DNA from: Streptomyces alanosinicus
GTDB taxonomy: Bacteria > Actinomycetota > Actinomycetes > Streptomycetales > Streptomycetaceae
NCBI RefSeq assembly: GCF_014650595.1
Contig: NZ_BMVG01000013.1
Location: forward strand, 143,310-207,309
DNA length: 64,000 nucleotides
Reading direction: 5' to 3'
Position 1 is the stretch's first letter, and the number at the start of each line of letters is the position of its first letter. A model generated the notes under the pieces. It was not told the DNA's origin and searched no databases. It saw nothing but the letters and a program-made list of their open reading frames with translations. Both the position numbers and the translations under genes were made by a program. Shown piece after piece: positions 52,178-61,666 of the stretch.

Positions 52178-54871
52178 TCACGCCCCGAGCAGCGCCTCCG
52201 GCGGCACCGGATCGTCATCCTCCTCGCCCCCCGCTCCCGCGCTCTCGACCGGACCCGCGAGGTCCTTCTTGGCCTCGATCTCCCGGCGGGCGCCCGCCGC
52301 CTCCTCGCCGAAGATCTCGGCGATGATGCGGGCCATCTTCTCGGGGTCCTTGTCCGGGTTGGTGTCGAAGATGTCGAGTACGAAGTCGTGGATGAACTCG
52401 ACCTTCATCCGGGCCAGTTTGCCGGTGCGGTCCTTGAAGACGCACACACCCTTGCCCGAGCCGCTCAGGGACAGCAGGGCGCCCACGTTGGCGTCGTTGA
52501 CCTCTGCGCCCAGGAACTCGCAGGTCTTGACCGCCTCTTCCTTCGACGCCGTACCGAAGGCCCACACGCCGGTGACGAAGCTGGAGTCGAAGTCCCCGGC
52601 GGACTGGGAGATGAGCCGCAGGAAGGTGTTGCGGGACCGGCCCAGACGCTTGATGCGGTCCACCAGGGTCCGGGCCCGCGGGTTGTCCTTGCTGGTGTGC
52701 CACTCGTCCCAGGTGATCGCCTTGGGGATGGCCGGGTCGAGGGTGGCCATGATGTTCCAGGTGTTGTCCGCCATCAGACCCGAGATCACGTCGGAGAGCA
52801 GCTCGCGCTCGGACATCATCTCCGGCGGCTTGCCCGGATCCGGCATCTGCAGGCCCAGGGTGCAGAAGATCACGGTGTAGCCCACGGGGATCCGGAAGGG
52901 CTTCGGCGCCCGGCCGAAGATCAGCTGGCCGAGCCTGGTGCGGGACACCTCGCGGAACCGGCGTGCCGGGGGACCGGAGAACTGCCGGCAGCGTTCCTGG
53001 TTGATGTTCGTGGGGGACGGCGGCAGTTTCTCCCAGCCCTCCAGGATCTCCACCACGCGCATCAGGTAGGTGGAGCCGTTGCCCTCGTTGATGGCGGCGC
53101 CGACGGCCTGCCGGACCACGTCGCCGAAGTCGCTGCCGCTCTGCCCCGCCAGCAGGTCGGGGACGAGGCGCAGCAGCGTCTCGCGCATCAGCTGGGCGGC
53201 GTCCTCCGGGGTCTCCGCCTGGGCCGCCGGGTCCAGCATGCCCGCGTCGGCGTCATAGACGTTGACACAGATGATCTTGTCCGGGTTGAGCCCGAGGTCG
53301 GTGGCGTACTTCTTCAGCACCAGATAGTCGCCCTTGGGGTCCCAGACCACCTGGGTGATGCCTCTCAGGGCGTCCTCCCAGACCGGCTTGAGACCGCGGC
53401 TGACCGTCTTGCCGCCGCCGGGGTCGCCCGGCACGCCCTCCGTGGGCGCGAGCTGTGACTGGGTCGCGTAGAGCATGTGGTCCACGAAGACCGGCTCGGC
53501 CGCCTGGCCGCCGGCGCCGATCGTGTAGCCCTGGTAGAGGCCTTCCCCGTCGCCCACCGACGGGGAGATGTGCGGCATGCCGGAGGCGACGTAGTCCAGC
53601 GGCACCCGGCGGATGTAGTCCGTGTCGAGGGGGCGGCCGCCCGGCAGGGACTCGTAGAAGAAGAACTTCTGGTGCGAGGGCGGTCCGTCGACCGTGTACC
53701 CCGTCTCGCGCATCGCGCGCACGAAGTCACGGGCGTGCTCGCGCAGTTGCTCCTTGTCGGTGTCGGCGATGCCGAACAGGGCGCGCATCCGGACGAAGGG
53801 CGTGCGGTGGTGGTCGACCAGATATTTCATCTGGGTGACCAGTTCCTTCTTCTGGTGGTACGTCAGGTCGGTGGAGACGCCCGCTTCCTTGTCGTTGAAG
53901 AATTGCTCCTCGACGTTGCGCAGCGCCTTGTCCGCGTCCTTGCGGGTGTCGCTCAGCTCCTGGATCTCGAAGCCCACCGACTGGACGACCGGGAAGGGCA
54001 GCGCGTCGGTGCGGTGCAGCCACATCGTGCCGGGGAAGTTGATCTCCTCCGGGCCCAGCGAGAAGGCGAACCAGATCTGGTACGACGTGCCGGTGGCGGT
54101 CTCGTGCCGCAGGCACTTGTAGTCGTACTTGCCGATCCGGCCGAGGGGCTCCCGGGTCACCTCGCCGCCGCACAGGGCCTGGAGTTCGCCGGGGCCGTAA
54201 CGCTGCGGGGCGATCGCGGACGGGTCGGGGGCCGGCAGACCGGGGTGCGTGAGATGGAGGAGCAGCATCTCCGCCTCCTCCCGGCCGACCGCCTGACAGC
54301 GCAGCGGCGAGCCGGCCAGTGTGTTGCGGATGTCCCCGGCCTGGTCGTGCCACACCTCGATCTCGTCGAGGGGCGGCATCTCGTCGTCGATGTCGAGCGG
54401 TCTGCGCATCTGCTCCCAGGCCCGCTGCATGCGCCCCCAGGCGCCGTTGTACGACGCCCGGTCGCCGAGCCGGACGATGAGGTAGACGCGCTTCATCGGC
54501 CAGGCGGCGTCATTGATGCGCTCACGGGTGTCGGCGAGCATCCCGGCCCAGCCGGGAGCCGGGATGCCCTGGCGCTGGGTGCGCTCGTCGAGCCGCTTCG
54601 CCCACAGGTCGGCGTTGAACGGGAACTCGGTGGTGATCAGCCGCGTCTGGTGGGCGATCCCCCGGGGCAGCCCGGACAGGCCTGCGTACACCTGGGCGAG
54701 GCCCGCCCGCTTGTCGAGCGGGCTCATCAGCTCCCAGCTGCGCGTGGGCACGCTCACCAGGGTGTACGCGCCGTCGGCGTCGAGCAGGACCGAGTCGTCC
54801 AGGTACCGGTAGCCGATGCGGGACGGCGCCTGGTAGCCGTCCGGCAGGAGGCGGGAGACGGCGTTCTTCAT
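52178..54871 (-). CDS. VirB4-type T4SS ATPase
   Basis: An 897-aa AAA-type ATPase. An N-terminal VirB4-like domain (residues about 1-450) leads to Walker A GDPGGGKT (about residue 480) and the Walker B AITWDEWH (about 720). This layout matches TcpF/VirB4 energisers of conjugative and related secretion systems. It is the largest gene of the block and lies 3 bp downstream of the TcpE-like gene. The C-terminus is acidic. Confidence 0.85.
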   Translation of the reverse strand: MKNAVSRLLPDGYQAPSRIGYRYLDDSVLLDADGAYTLVSVPTRSWELMSPLDKRAGLAQVYAGLSGLPRGIAHQTRLITTEFPFNADLWAKRLDERTQRQGIPAPGWAGMLADTRERINDAAWPMKRVYLIVRLGDRASYNGAWGRMQRAWEQMRRPLDIDDEMPPLDEIEVWHDQAGDIRNTLAGSPLRCQAVGREEAEMLLLHLTHPGLPAPDPSAIAPQRYGPGELQALCGGEVTREPLGRIGKYDYKCLRHETATGTSYQIWFAFSLGPEEINFPGTMWLHRTDALPFPVVQSVGFEIQELSDTRKDADKALRNVEEQFFNDKEAGVSTDLTYHQKKELVTQMKYLVDHHRTPFVRMRALFGIADTDKEQLREHARDFVRAMRETGYTVDGPPSHQKFFFYESLPGGRPLDTDYIRRVPLDYVASGMPHISPSVGDGEGLYQGYTIGAGGQAAEPVFVDHMLYATQSQLAPTEGVPGDPGGGKTVSRGLKPVWEDALRGITQVVWDPKGDYLVLKKYATDLGLNPDKIICVNVYDADAGMLDPAAQAETPEDAAQLMRETLLRLVPDLLAGQSGSDFGDVVRQAVGAAINEGNGSTYLMRVVEILEGWEKLPPSPTNINQERCRQFSGPPARRFREVSRTRLGQLIFGRAPKPFRIPVGYTVIFCTLGLQMPDPGKPPEMMSERELLSDVISGLMADNTWNIMATLDPAIPKAITWDEWHTSKDNPRARTLVDRIKRLGRSRNTFLRLISQSAGDFDSSFVTGVWAFGTASKEEAVKTCEFLGAEVNDANVGALLSLSGSGKGVCVFKDRTGKLARMKVEFIHDFVLDIFDTNPDKDPEKMARIIAEIFGEEAAGARREIEAKKDLAGPVESAGAGGEEDDDPVPPEALLGA

Positions 54872-54874
54872 CTG

Positions 54875-55423
54875 TCAGGCCTTCCGGGTACTTGCCGACT
54901 GACGGTCCGCGAGGTCCTTGACCGAAGGCCGGACCGTGTGCCATCCGTTGGGCAGCCGAGTGCGGGGAGCGAGGCCGGGCAGCAGCTCGGGCCGTGCCCG
55001 CCACAGCACGATGCGGTACGTCCGCGGGCCGTGCCCCTTGCGGACCGGGACTCCCCTGCGATGCACGGGATCGTCCATCATGTCCCGCACGGCGGCCCGC
55101 ACCAGTCCGAAGATGCCGAGGTTGTGGCGGATCGGACGGCGGGAGGCCACCACCGCGACGAGCGGGGGCACGAAGAGCACGAACAGATAGGGGACGCCCT
55201 TCGGGGCGCTCATGCCGAACAGGTGGGCCAGGAGCTTGATCGGCGGAGCGAGGATCATGTTGTAGGCCAGGACCCACGCGAACAGGGTGAGGGCGAAGAT
55301 CTTGATGTCGTCGACGAACAGCCCTTCCTTCAAGGGGATGTTCGCCTTGCCGACCTTGCGCAGCGCCTTCTTGACCTTGAACGCCTCGGTGTAGTCCCGC
55401 AGGGTCACCGTTTCTTCGCTCAC
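54875..55423 (-). CDS. TcpE/PrgI-type membrane protein
   Basis: A 182-aa protein with two adjacent transmembrane segments (IFALTLFAWVLAYNMILAPP and GVPYLFVLFVPPLVAVVAS) and basic soluble parts, the layout of TcpE/PrgI proteins that precede VirB4 ATPases. It begins MSEETVTLRDYTEAFKVKKA. Confidence 0.72.
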   Translation of the reverse strand: MSEETVTLRDYTEAFKVKKALRKVGKANIPLKEGLFVDDIKIFALTLFAWVLAYNMILAPPIKLLAHLFGMSAPKGVPYLFVLFVPPLVAVVASRRPIRHNLGIFGLVRAAVRDMMDDPVHRRGVPVRKGHGPRTYRIVLWRARPELLPGLAPRTRLPNGWHTVRPSVKDLADRQSASTRKA

Positions 55424-55497
55424 CGCACCTCACCCCTCCCAGCGGCCACGACACACGACCGGCGCCGGGCGGTCCCGTGGACCGCCCGGCAGGCCGG

Positions 55498-55791
55498 TCA
55501 GGAATCGATGATCGGCGTCCAGATGTTGTCCTTGATGAAGTTGCCGCCGCTCTGGAGCAGCGTCGTGGGGTCGTCCACGATCATGAAGGTGAAGCTGCCT
55601 ATCAGCAGGATGGTGGCCACGACCATCCACTTGCGCTGGGCCTGGGTGAAGAAGGCCGCGACGACGGCGAACACCACGGTCGCGGCCAGGATGGCCTTGC
55701 CGATGGTGCTGGTCTTGTTGGTGATGTCGGTGGCGTCCGCGAGGTAGACGTGCATGTCGGCCGCGTGGGTCATGAGCGCGTGGCTGAGCAT
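55498..55791 (-). CDS. Small membrane protein, VirB2/TcpD-like
   Basis: A 97-aa protein with two hydrophobic helices (GKAILAATVVFAVVAAFFT, WMVVATILLIGSFTFMIVD). Size, position before the TcpE/VirB4 genes and topology suit a VirB2/TrbC-like pilin or TcpD-like subunit. The ATG at 55791 opens MLSHALMTHA. Confidence 0.68.
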   Translation of the reverse strand: MLSHALMTHAADMHVYLADATDITNKTSTIGKAILAATVVFAVVAAFFTQAQRKWMVVATILLIGSFTFMIVDDPTTLLQSGGNFIKDNIWTPIIDS

Positions 55792-55852
55792 CTGGATTCC
55801 TGTTCCTCTTCTGCAGGGCGCGCATGGAGCTACGTACTCGCGCGATTCGATC

Positions 55853-55862
55853 GTATAGACAC
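55853..55862 (+). promoter_or_regulatory. GTATAGACAC element
   Basis: A perfect copy 62 bp upstream of the VirB2-like gene. A second copy with one mismatch (GTATAGACGC) lies at 55925-55934, just outside the end of the TcpC-like gene. Confidence 0.7.
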
Positions 55863-55937
55863 AAGGTGGAACGCGGCAGCCGTATTTCCCCCCGTGGGGC
55901 AGCCTGTTCCGCGCTCAGACATATGTATAGACGCTCA

Positions 55938-57425
55938 TCACTGACCTGTGGATCCCGAAGGCGTCGGCTGTTGCACGCCTGTTGAACTTGTTGCACTGGG
56001 ATAAGGAGCGGGACTCTGTGAATACATTCCGCCCGTGCCCTGTGACGGCTGGACGTCCGGCAGCGCGTCACCGCCGACGGAGCCCACCGCGGGGGTGGGG
56101 TCGGACGCGAAGTACCACTGACCGCTGTTCTTGGCGATGGCGACCTGGTACGTCGAGGTCTGGCTCGCCTTGCCGTCGGTGCTCACCAACGTCGTGGTGA
56201 ACGTGACCAGTCGGCGGTCCGGGTCCTCCCCCTTGCCGGCCACCGGCACATACACGCTGTCGACCGACGGACGTCCCCCGTCGCCAGCGCCGGTGTAGCC
56301 GCCGCCCAGGCCGAAGGAGACCGTGCCGGGCAGCACATAGCGCTTGAGGTTCACCGCGTCGCTCTGCACCCATGCGGCCAGGAACGGGGGCAGCAGCTCG
56401 GACTGGAGGGTCGACGCGAGAGCGGAGTCATTGGTCTTGCCGGCCGACGCAGTGTTCTTCGGCGGCGAGGTCAGTCCGGCGCACGGCACATAGACCGGTG
56501 TGGCGGTAAGACCGAAGGCGGTCGACCCGCCGCGGTTCACCATGTACACCGGCACCGCGACACACCGCCAGGAACCGTCCTGCACCTGCACCGTGCCACG
56601 GACGACGCCACTGCTGGCGTTCGTCACCTGGACGTCGTCGCTCATCACCATGTCGATGACCGTCTGCTTGCCCTGGCCGTTCCAACCGAGCTGCTGGTCG
56701 AGGCCGTTGATCGCATACGGCTGGAGCGCGCGCGAGCGTTCGTCGGCGTGCGCGGCGTCGTAGTTGGCGAACATCTTGACCAGCGGCGCGGCCCACATGA
56801 CGGCGGCGCCGCGCGGGAAGTTCTGCGCCGATGCCTTGATGCGCGCGTCGACGGCGGAGTCGACCTGGGACTTGCTCGCCTTGCCGCTGATCTTGACGAA
56901 CAGGAACAGCAGCAGAAGGAGCGCGAAGATACCCAGGATGCGCCGGACGAGAATGCCGCGGCGCGGCCCCGCCCACATCTGGGCGGAGGAGACGTTCGCC
57001 CGGTCGGCGGACGAGGAGTCCGGCTTCTGCTTGGCGAAGGGGTTGTAGAACCAGCCGTTGCCGCTCTGGCCGTCGGACTGCTGCCCCTTCTTGCCTTTGC
57101 CGCCCTTCGACGTCACGTGCTCGACGGGCGGCCCGTCGTCGCCCCGCCGCTCCTGGGCGGCCGGTTCCGTGAAGGCCGCCTGGTGGCTCGGGCGGCCGAG
57201 GGGACCGGGGTCCCGACCCGCCCCGGGGTTGCCGCCGCCCGGCCCCGAGCCGGGCGGGACCGGCGGATCGGCGGGCTTCTTACGGCGGAACAGGCCGCCC
57301 GAACGCCCCGTCCCGCCCTTGCGGATCAGCATGTCCTCGGTCAGCGCCGGCACGCGCTGCGGGCCCTGCGCCTGACCGTCGAGCCGCTGACCGGCAGCTC
57401 CATCGCCCTGAGGCGGCACTCCCAC
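55938..57425 (-). CDS. TcpC-like conjugal transfer scaffold protein
   Basis: A 495-aa bitopic protein. The cytoplasmic N-terminal third is Gly/Pro/Lys-rich, one membrane helix lies near 162-185 (RRILGIFALLLLLFLFVKIS), and the extracellular part carries two NTF2-like lobes (AAPLVKMFANYDAAH, AAWVQSDAVNLKRYVLPGT). This is the TcpC/VirB8 architecture. GTG 57425 follows GGAAGGGGGAG. The C-terminus is Ser/Thr/Pro-rich. First gene of the minus-strand T4SS block. Confidence 0.82.
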   Translation of the reverse strand: MGVPPQGDGAAGQRLDGQAQGPQRVPALTEDMLIRKGGTGRSGGLFRRKKPADPPVPPGSGPGGGNPGAGRDPGPLGRPSHQAAFTEPAAQERRGDDGPPVEHVTSKGGKGKKGQQSDGQSGNGWFYNPFAKQKPDSSSADRANVSSAQMWAGPRRGILVRRILGIFALLLLLFLFVKISGKASKSQVDSAVDARIKASAQNFPRGAAVMWAAPLVKMFANYDAAHADERSRALQPYAINGLDQQLGWNGQGKQTVIDMVMSDDVQVTNASSGVVRGTVQVQDGSWRCVAVPVYMVNRGGSTAFGLTATPVYVPCAGLTSPPKNTASAGKTNDSALASTLQSELLPPFLAAWVQSDAVNLKRYVLPGTVSFGLGGGYTGAGDGGRPSVDSVYVPVAGKGEDPDRRLVTFTTTLVSTDGKASQTSTYQVAIAKNSGQWYFASDPTPAVGSVGGDALPDVQPSQGTGGMYSQSPAPYPSATSSTGVQQPTPSGSTGQ

Positions 57426-57518
57426 GGCTCCCCCTTCCGCTGTACCCCGTCCGGAACGGCCGGCGGCACGAACCCTCCGTCAGGCACAGCCCGTGACAGA
57501 GGCCCCCACCATGGGGCT

Positions 57519-57571
57519 GTATAGACACACCTACTATAGTCGTCCGACCGCTTCACTGAGTGTATAGACAG
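57519..57571 (+). promoter_or_regulatory. Two GTATAGACAC-type elements upstream of tcpC-like gene
   Basis: A perfect copy at 57519-57528 and GTATAGACAG (one mismatch) at 57562-57571 are 43 bp apart, about twice the 21-bp period seen at 36.5 and 40 kb. They lie 94-146 bp upstream of the TcpC-like start. Confidence 0.7.
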
Positions 57572-57776
57572 TGATGCTAGGGCTCCGGGCCCCGCGAAGC
57601 CAGACGATACGGACGCGGAAGCCGGACGATGCGAACACGCGGGTGTGACAGGTTTCTTGGCTCAGGCGGGGTACAGGCGGGGTGCAGGCGGGCCAGGGCC
57701 GGTTGTGACGCGTCACCGGACACTTGTGATGCATCATCAGGCGCGGGCGCGCCCGGGCCTGTGAGGATCGCCGGTC

Positions 57777-58148
57777 ATGAGCGGCAGTGAGCGGGAGCCC
57801 GCGGACGGCGGGCTCGACCGGGGTGACGGGCGGGACTTCGCCGACGTGGACCGGGGATTCGTCGGGCGGCTGGAGCCCGGTGTGGTGCGTGGTGCGTGAT
57901 GCGCGAGGCCGGGTGGTGTGGGACGCGGACGCGTACGGCTTCCTGGAGGCGGAATGTCCGCCGACCGCGCATCCGTCGCTGTGGCGGCAGAGCCGGCTCG
58001 TGGCCCGCCAGGGGCTGTACGAGGTGACGACCACATCGATCACTTCGGCGGCGTGCGCGGGGCCGTCGACGGCGACGCGGGGGTCCTGGTCACGTTCGGT
58101 TCGCTGCTGGAGGCGCCGGGTCCGGACTTCGCGATCGTCACTCCGTGA
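57777..58148 (+). pseudogene. Alkyl/aryl-sulfatase (BDS1-type) remnant
   Basis: The plus strand reads, with frame changes, FADVDRGFVGRLEPG, then RGRVVWDADAYGFLE and HPSLWRQSRLVARQGLYEVT, then DHIDHFGGVRGAVD and finally PGPDFAIVTP. These are the N-terminus, part of the metal-binding loop and the extreme C-terminus of MBL-fold alkylsulfatases; the remainder, about 500 residues, is deleted. Non-functional. Confidence 0.75.
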
Positions 58149-59176
58149 CCCCGGCGTCCGTCTCCCGCAGCAGCAGGGCCGCGAGCGCCAGGGCGGTGCT
58201 GCGGGGGTCGGCGAGGTCCAGGCCGGTCAGCTCCTGGACGCGGGCGAGCCGGTGGTCGACGGAGTTGGGGTGCAGACCGAGACGGCGGGCCGTGGCGCGG
58301 CGGTCCTGACGCTGCTGCAGATGGGTGCGCAGGGTCTCGACGAGTTCGGGCCGGCGGCCAGCGGGTCGAGCAGAGCGGCGATCCGCTCGCTGCCCGCGCT
58401 CGGTCGGGACAGGTGGTACTCCAGCAGGACGTCGTCGAGCCGGTGCGGTCCGGCCGGCCGCACCGCCGGCCCCGTCGGCTCGCGGAGTAACTCCATGGTG
58501 CGGCTTGGCAGTTCGGTAGCTCCAGGTACGACGGCGTGGCCGCCGGCGGCGTCGAGCAGGGCGGGGACGTCCGCGTCGAAGGCCCGGTCCGGCGCGCTCT
58601 GCACGCGCCGCACCAGCCGCCGTACGGCCACCGGTGAACTCCCGTCGCCGACCGGCGGGTTGTCGAAGCGCAGCCACAGCGCCGGCGCGGACCCGTCCGA
58701 CCCGGGCCCCTAGGCGGCCGGCCGGCCGTCCAGCAGGGCTCGGGCGCGGGAACGCCGCTGTTCGTACCGTTCGGCGGCCAAGACCGCCTGCTCGTCCAGA
58801 TACCGCTCGGTCAGGGCGTCCCGCTCCTCGGGACGGGCGGTCTCGCGCAGCGCGCGGAACAGCTCCTTCGCGCCCAGGGTGTACGTGCGCAGCAGAAGGC
58901 GCAGCGGCATGCCTTCCTCGGCGCGCTGGGCGGCGCGTCCCGGAAGTACTCCTGCTCGTCCCGCCGCGGCCGGCTCCCGCCCGCCCCGCGCAGGAACAAC
59001 CGCATGCCGTGCCGGGCCGTCGCGGCGATCTCCATGTCCTTGACGCCGGCGGGCAGTTCGGCGTAGCCGCGCAGCTGCTCCAAGACGTCCCGCGCCATGC
59101 GCCGGGCCAGCTCGTTCACCCGGGGCTCGCACCGGGCGGCGAGCGCCGCCGCCGCGGCGGACAGCTCGTGCGCCAT
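58138..59176 (-). pseudogene. PucR-type transcriptional regulator, frameshifted
   Basis: Reading the minus strand from 59176, the N-terminal regulator domain (MAHELSAAAAALAARCEPRV) shifts frame near 58960 (PLRLLLRTYTLGAKELFRAL), hits a TAG near 58710, continues as VAVRRLVRRVQSAPDRAFDA, shifts again near 58330 and ends with the PucR HTH (ATARRLGLHPNSVDHRLARV). At least two frameshifts and one stop break what was a CdaR/PucR regulator of about 350 aa. It converges with the alkylsulfatase relic, so both decayed together. Confidence 0.75.
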
Positions 59177-59200
59177 GGATCACCTCGCCGGCGGCAGGGA

Positions 59201-60052
59201 TCAGTGTCCGGCGACCGTGCGTTCGTAGTCCCCGATCAGGTCGCCCAGCAGGGTACCGGCGGTCAGGTCGTCGGTGACGTGGCCGGCCATGTAGAGGCGG
59301 GAGTAGAGGACCTCGTCCTGCATCCACCGGTACTCCTCGGCGCGGTGCGGGGAGAGGGCGCTGAGGAGGGTGACGGCGGCGGCCGAGCGGGCCGCGTGCC
59401 GGGAGGGGTAGGAGTAGGGGCCCTTGGCGCCGGGCTTGATGTGCTTGTCCGGGCGCAGGCTCGGGTCCAGGACGTACGGGGCCGGCTGCCGGTCCTTGGC
59501 GGCCAGCTGGTCGCTGATCGTCTTGGCCAGCTTCAGGGCCGCCTTGAGGCCGGCCTTCTCCGCGGTGTCCTTCGCGGCGGGGGCGAGTTCGCCGCGGTCG
59601 TGGAGGTAGAGCTTCCAGATGTCCTTCTTGCCGTTGAGCTCCAGCCAGGCCGCCGCCTTCTCGCCGGCGGCCGTACGGGTCTTGGCGAGGGCCTGGACCT
59701 GGCGGAGTTCGGCGGTGCGCTGAGCGGCCGCGGGCGGGGCGGGGATCTGCCGGGCCGCCCAGGCGGTGAACGCCTTGTCGTCGCGGGCGGTGCCGTGCGC
59801 CTTCTTCCACTGGGCGAAGAGCGCGTCGGCCTTCGTCCGCTGGGCGTCGGCCAGCCTGCCGACCGGGGTGATCTCGGCGTCGCCGAAGAGAGCCGGCGGC
59901 GGGCTCTGCTTGATGCGGTCGGTCGCCGAGAGGGTGAAGCCGGGGACGCCGGCGGCGGCCAGCTGCGGCCGCAGCAGACCCATGGAGGCGGCGACCACGG
60001 CGATCAGTGCGATCACGGCGTACGGCCATCGGATGCCGCGCAGGACGTTCAT
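59201..60052 (-). CDS. PAP2-family acid phosphatase
   Basis: A 283-aa secreted or membrane-tethered phosphatase with one N-terminal hydrophobic segment. The PAP2 signature is visible: K/R-rich start, PSRHAARSA (SRH-like) and SRLYMAGHVTDDLTAG (SR...GH...D). ATG 60052 overlaps the VTC-domain gene stop by 4 bp. Last gene of a three-gene minus-strand operon. Confidence 0.85.
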   Translation of the reverse strand: MNVLRGIRWPYAVIALIAVVAASMGLLRPQLAAAGVPGFTLSATDRIKQSPPPALFGDAEITPVGRLADAQRTKADALFAQWKKAHGTARDDKAFTAWAARQIPAPPAAAQRTAELRQVQALAKTRTAAGEKAAAWLELNGKKDIWKLYLHDRGELAPAAKDTAEKAGLKAALKLAKTISDQLAAKDRQPAPYVLDPSLRPDKHIKPGAKGPYSYPSRHAARSAAAVTLLSALSPHRAEEYRWMQDEVLYSRLYMAGHVTDDLTAGTLLGDLIGDYERTVAGH

Positions 60053-60867
60053 GCGGCGGGGGTCCTTTCGAAGAGCGGTGCGGGGCTGCCCCCGGTGCTG
60101 AAGTGGGCGCGGGCGAGCCGGCGTACGTCGTTGTCGGGCAGGCCGGGGGTGAGCAGGGACCGGCCGATGACGTACTTGCTGAGGGAGACGGGCCGGGCGC
60201 CCAGGCGCAGCAGCAGGCGGTCGGCCGGGGCGGGCCGGACGCCGCCCTTGGTCTCCACCAGGACGTGCCCCGGGTCGAGGCCGGCCCCGCGGTCCCCGTG
60301 ACGGCAGGTGAGGCCGCCGTCGAGGGTGACGCGTGTGCCGTGGTCCAGGTCGGCGAGGGCCGCGCGGACATAGCGGATCTCCGCGGCGGGGGACAGTGCC
60401 GCGGCGGTGACGGGGATACCGGCCCGGCGCAGCACCTCGTCGACGAACTCGGCGGCGGACGCGTCCAGCCGGCCGTAGCCCTCGGCAGGGGCCCTGAGGG
60501 CGTGTTTGACGGTGGCGTCGCGGCCGTCCTTCGTCTTCACCTCCACCCGGCACAGCCCGTCCTCCGCGTACAGCCGGGTGCGGACCTTCCATCGCCGGCG
60601 GCGCCGCTGCACATGGGCCCGCCAGGCGCCGAGCCGCTCGGTGTCGAAGTAGGTGCTGAGATAGCTCGTCGTACGGCGGCCGGCCAGGTCGAGGACGTGG
60701 TGGCTGTCGGCGAGCCGGTCCACGAGGAGCCGGGCGCGGTCGAGCGGGACCAGGTACTTGCGGTCGGTGCGGTGCTGCAGCGCGGCCGCCGCGTCGACCT
60801 CGGCGAGCGTGGCCCCGCGCAGCGCGGACAGACCGAGACCGGCCGCGAGGGAAGCGGCGGCCGTCAT
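60049..60867 (-). CDS. VTC-domain polyphosphate polymerase
   Basis: A 272-aa VTC/CYTH-like tunnel-fold protein. RTDRKYLVP begins the tunnel strand, TSYLSTYFDT and VRTRLYAEDGLCRVEVKTKD carry basic/acidic strand residues, and HVLVETKGG and SKYVIGRSLL complete it. The fold uses nucleoside triphosphate to make polyphosphate in yeast Vtc4; bacterial members are usually paired with DUF4956 membrane proteins, as here. Overlaps both neighbours by 4 bp. Confidence 0.88.
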   Translation of the reverse strand: MTAAASLAAGLGLSALRGATLAEVDAAAALQHRTDRKYLVPLDRARLLVDRLADSHHVLDLAGRRTTSYLSTYFDTERLGAWRAHVQRRRRRWKVRTRLYAEDGLCRVEVKTKDGRDATVKHALRAPAEGYGRLDASAAEFVDEVLRRAGIPVTAAALSPAAEIRYVRAALADLDHGTRVTLDGGLTCRHGDRGAGLDPGHVLVETKGGVRPAPADRLLLRLGARPVSLSKYVIGRSLLTPGLPDNDVRRLARAHFSTGGSPAPLFERTPAA

Positions 60868-61514
60868 GCGGCGGTCACCTGCTCGCGCGGCTCCATGTCC
60901 TGGGCGGCCGGCTCGCCCGGCACCGCGGGGTAGCGGGCGGACACCCGGGTGGTCTCGCGGACGTAGTCGACCTCGTCGACCTCGACCGACAGCGGCGCCC
61001 GGCCGAAGCGGAAGGCGACGTCCTGGGCGATCAGGGAGGGGTCGTCGTAGACGCGGTCCATGGTCAGCCGCACCGTGCGGGTCGGCGGCTGGTCGGTGCG
61101 GGGGTCGTCCACCAGCAGGACCGCCACCAGCACCACCGTGTCCACCGTGATGACGAGCCAGCCGTCGCGCTGCGGAAGGCCCGTGCACAGCGCGATGACC
61201 AGTGTCACGAAGGTGTAGGCGACATCACGCAGGGTGAAGGCCGCGCTGCGCAGCCGGACCAGGGAGAGGATGCCGAACAGCCCGAAGCCGACCCCGGCGG
61301 GGAACTTGCCCGCGCTGATCGCGTTCATCGCCGCGAACAGACCGACGTTCAGCGTGACCAGGACCAGCGGCATCGCCGGTGCGCTGGGCCGGCGCCGGTA
61401 GAGCCAGCCGACGAGGACCAGCAGGGCGACGACGTCGAGGCCGCCGCGTGTGCTGAGGTCGGTGGGGGCGATGTGGTGGGTGATGCCCTTGGCGGCGAGC
61501 ACCAGTGCGTCCAT
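60864..61514 (-). CDS. DUF4956 membrane protein
   Basis: A 216-aa polytopic protein with about four to five N-terminal membrane helices (LDVVALLVLVGWLYR, FGLFGILSLVRLRSAAFT, GWLVITVDTVVLVAVLLV) and a soluble C-terminal domain. The FGLFGILSLVRLRS motif is characteristic of DUF4956, the partner of VTC-domain polymerases. ATG 61514 is chosen at the start of the first predicted amphipathic segment. First gene of the operon. Confidence 0.85.
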   Translation of the reverse strand: MDALVLAAKGITHHIAPTDLSTRGGLDVVALLVLVGWLYRRRPSAPAMPLVLVTLNVGLFAAMNAISAGKFPAGVGFGLFGILSLVRLRSAAFTLRDVAYTFVTLVIALCTGLPQRDGWLVITVDTVVLVAVLLVDDPRTDQPPTRTVRLTMDRVYDDPSLIAQDVAFRFGRAPLSVEVDEVDYVRETTRVSARYPAVPGEPAAQDMEPREQVTAA

Positions 61515-61666
61515 GGCTGTCCCTTCCGTCCCGGCACAGGGGACGGCGGACCGGTCGCGGCCCGCGGTGCGCCGCGACGTGAAGGACGGTAGGGATGTCA
61601 CATGAAGAGACCATGAAGCCTTGGCCGGCGCCCGGGGCCGGCACGGCGGGCGGTTAGCCTGCCGCC

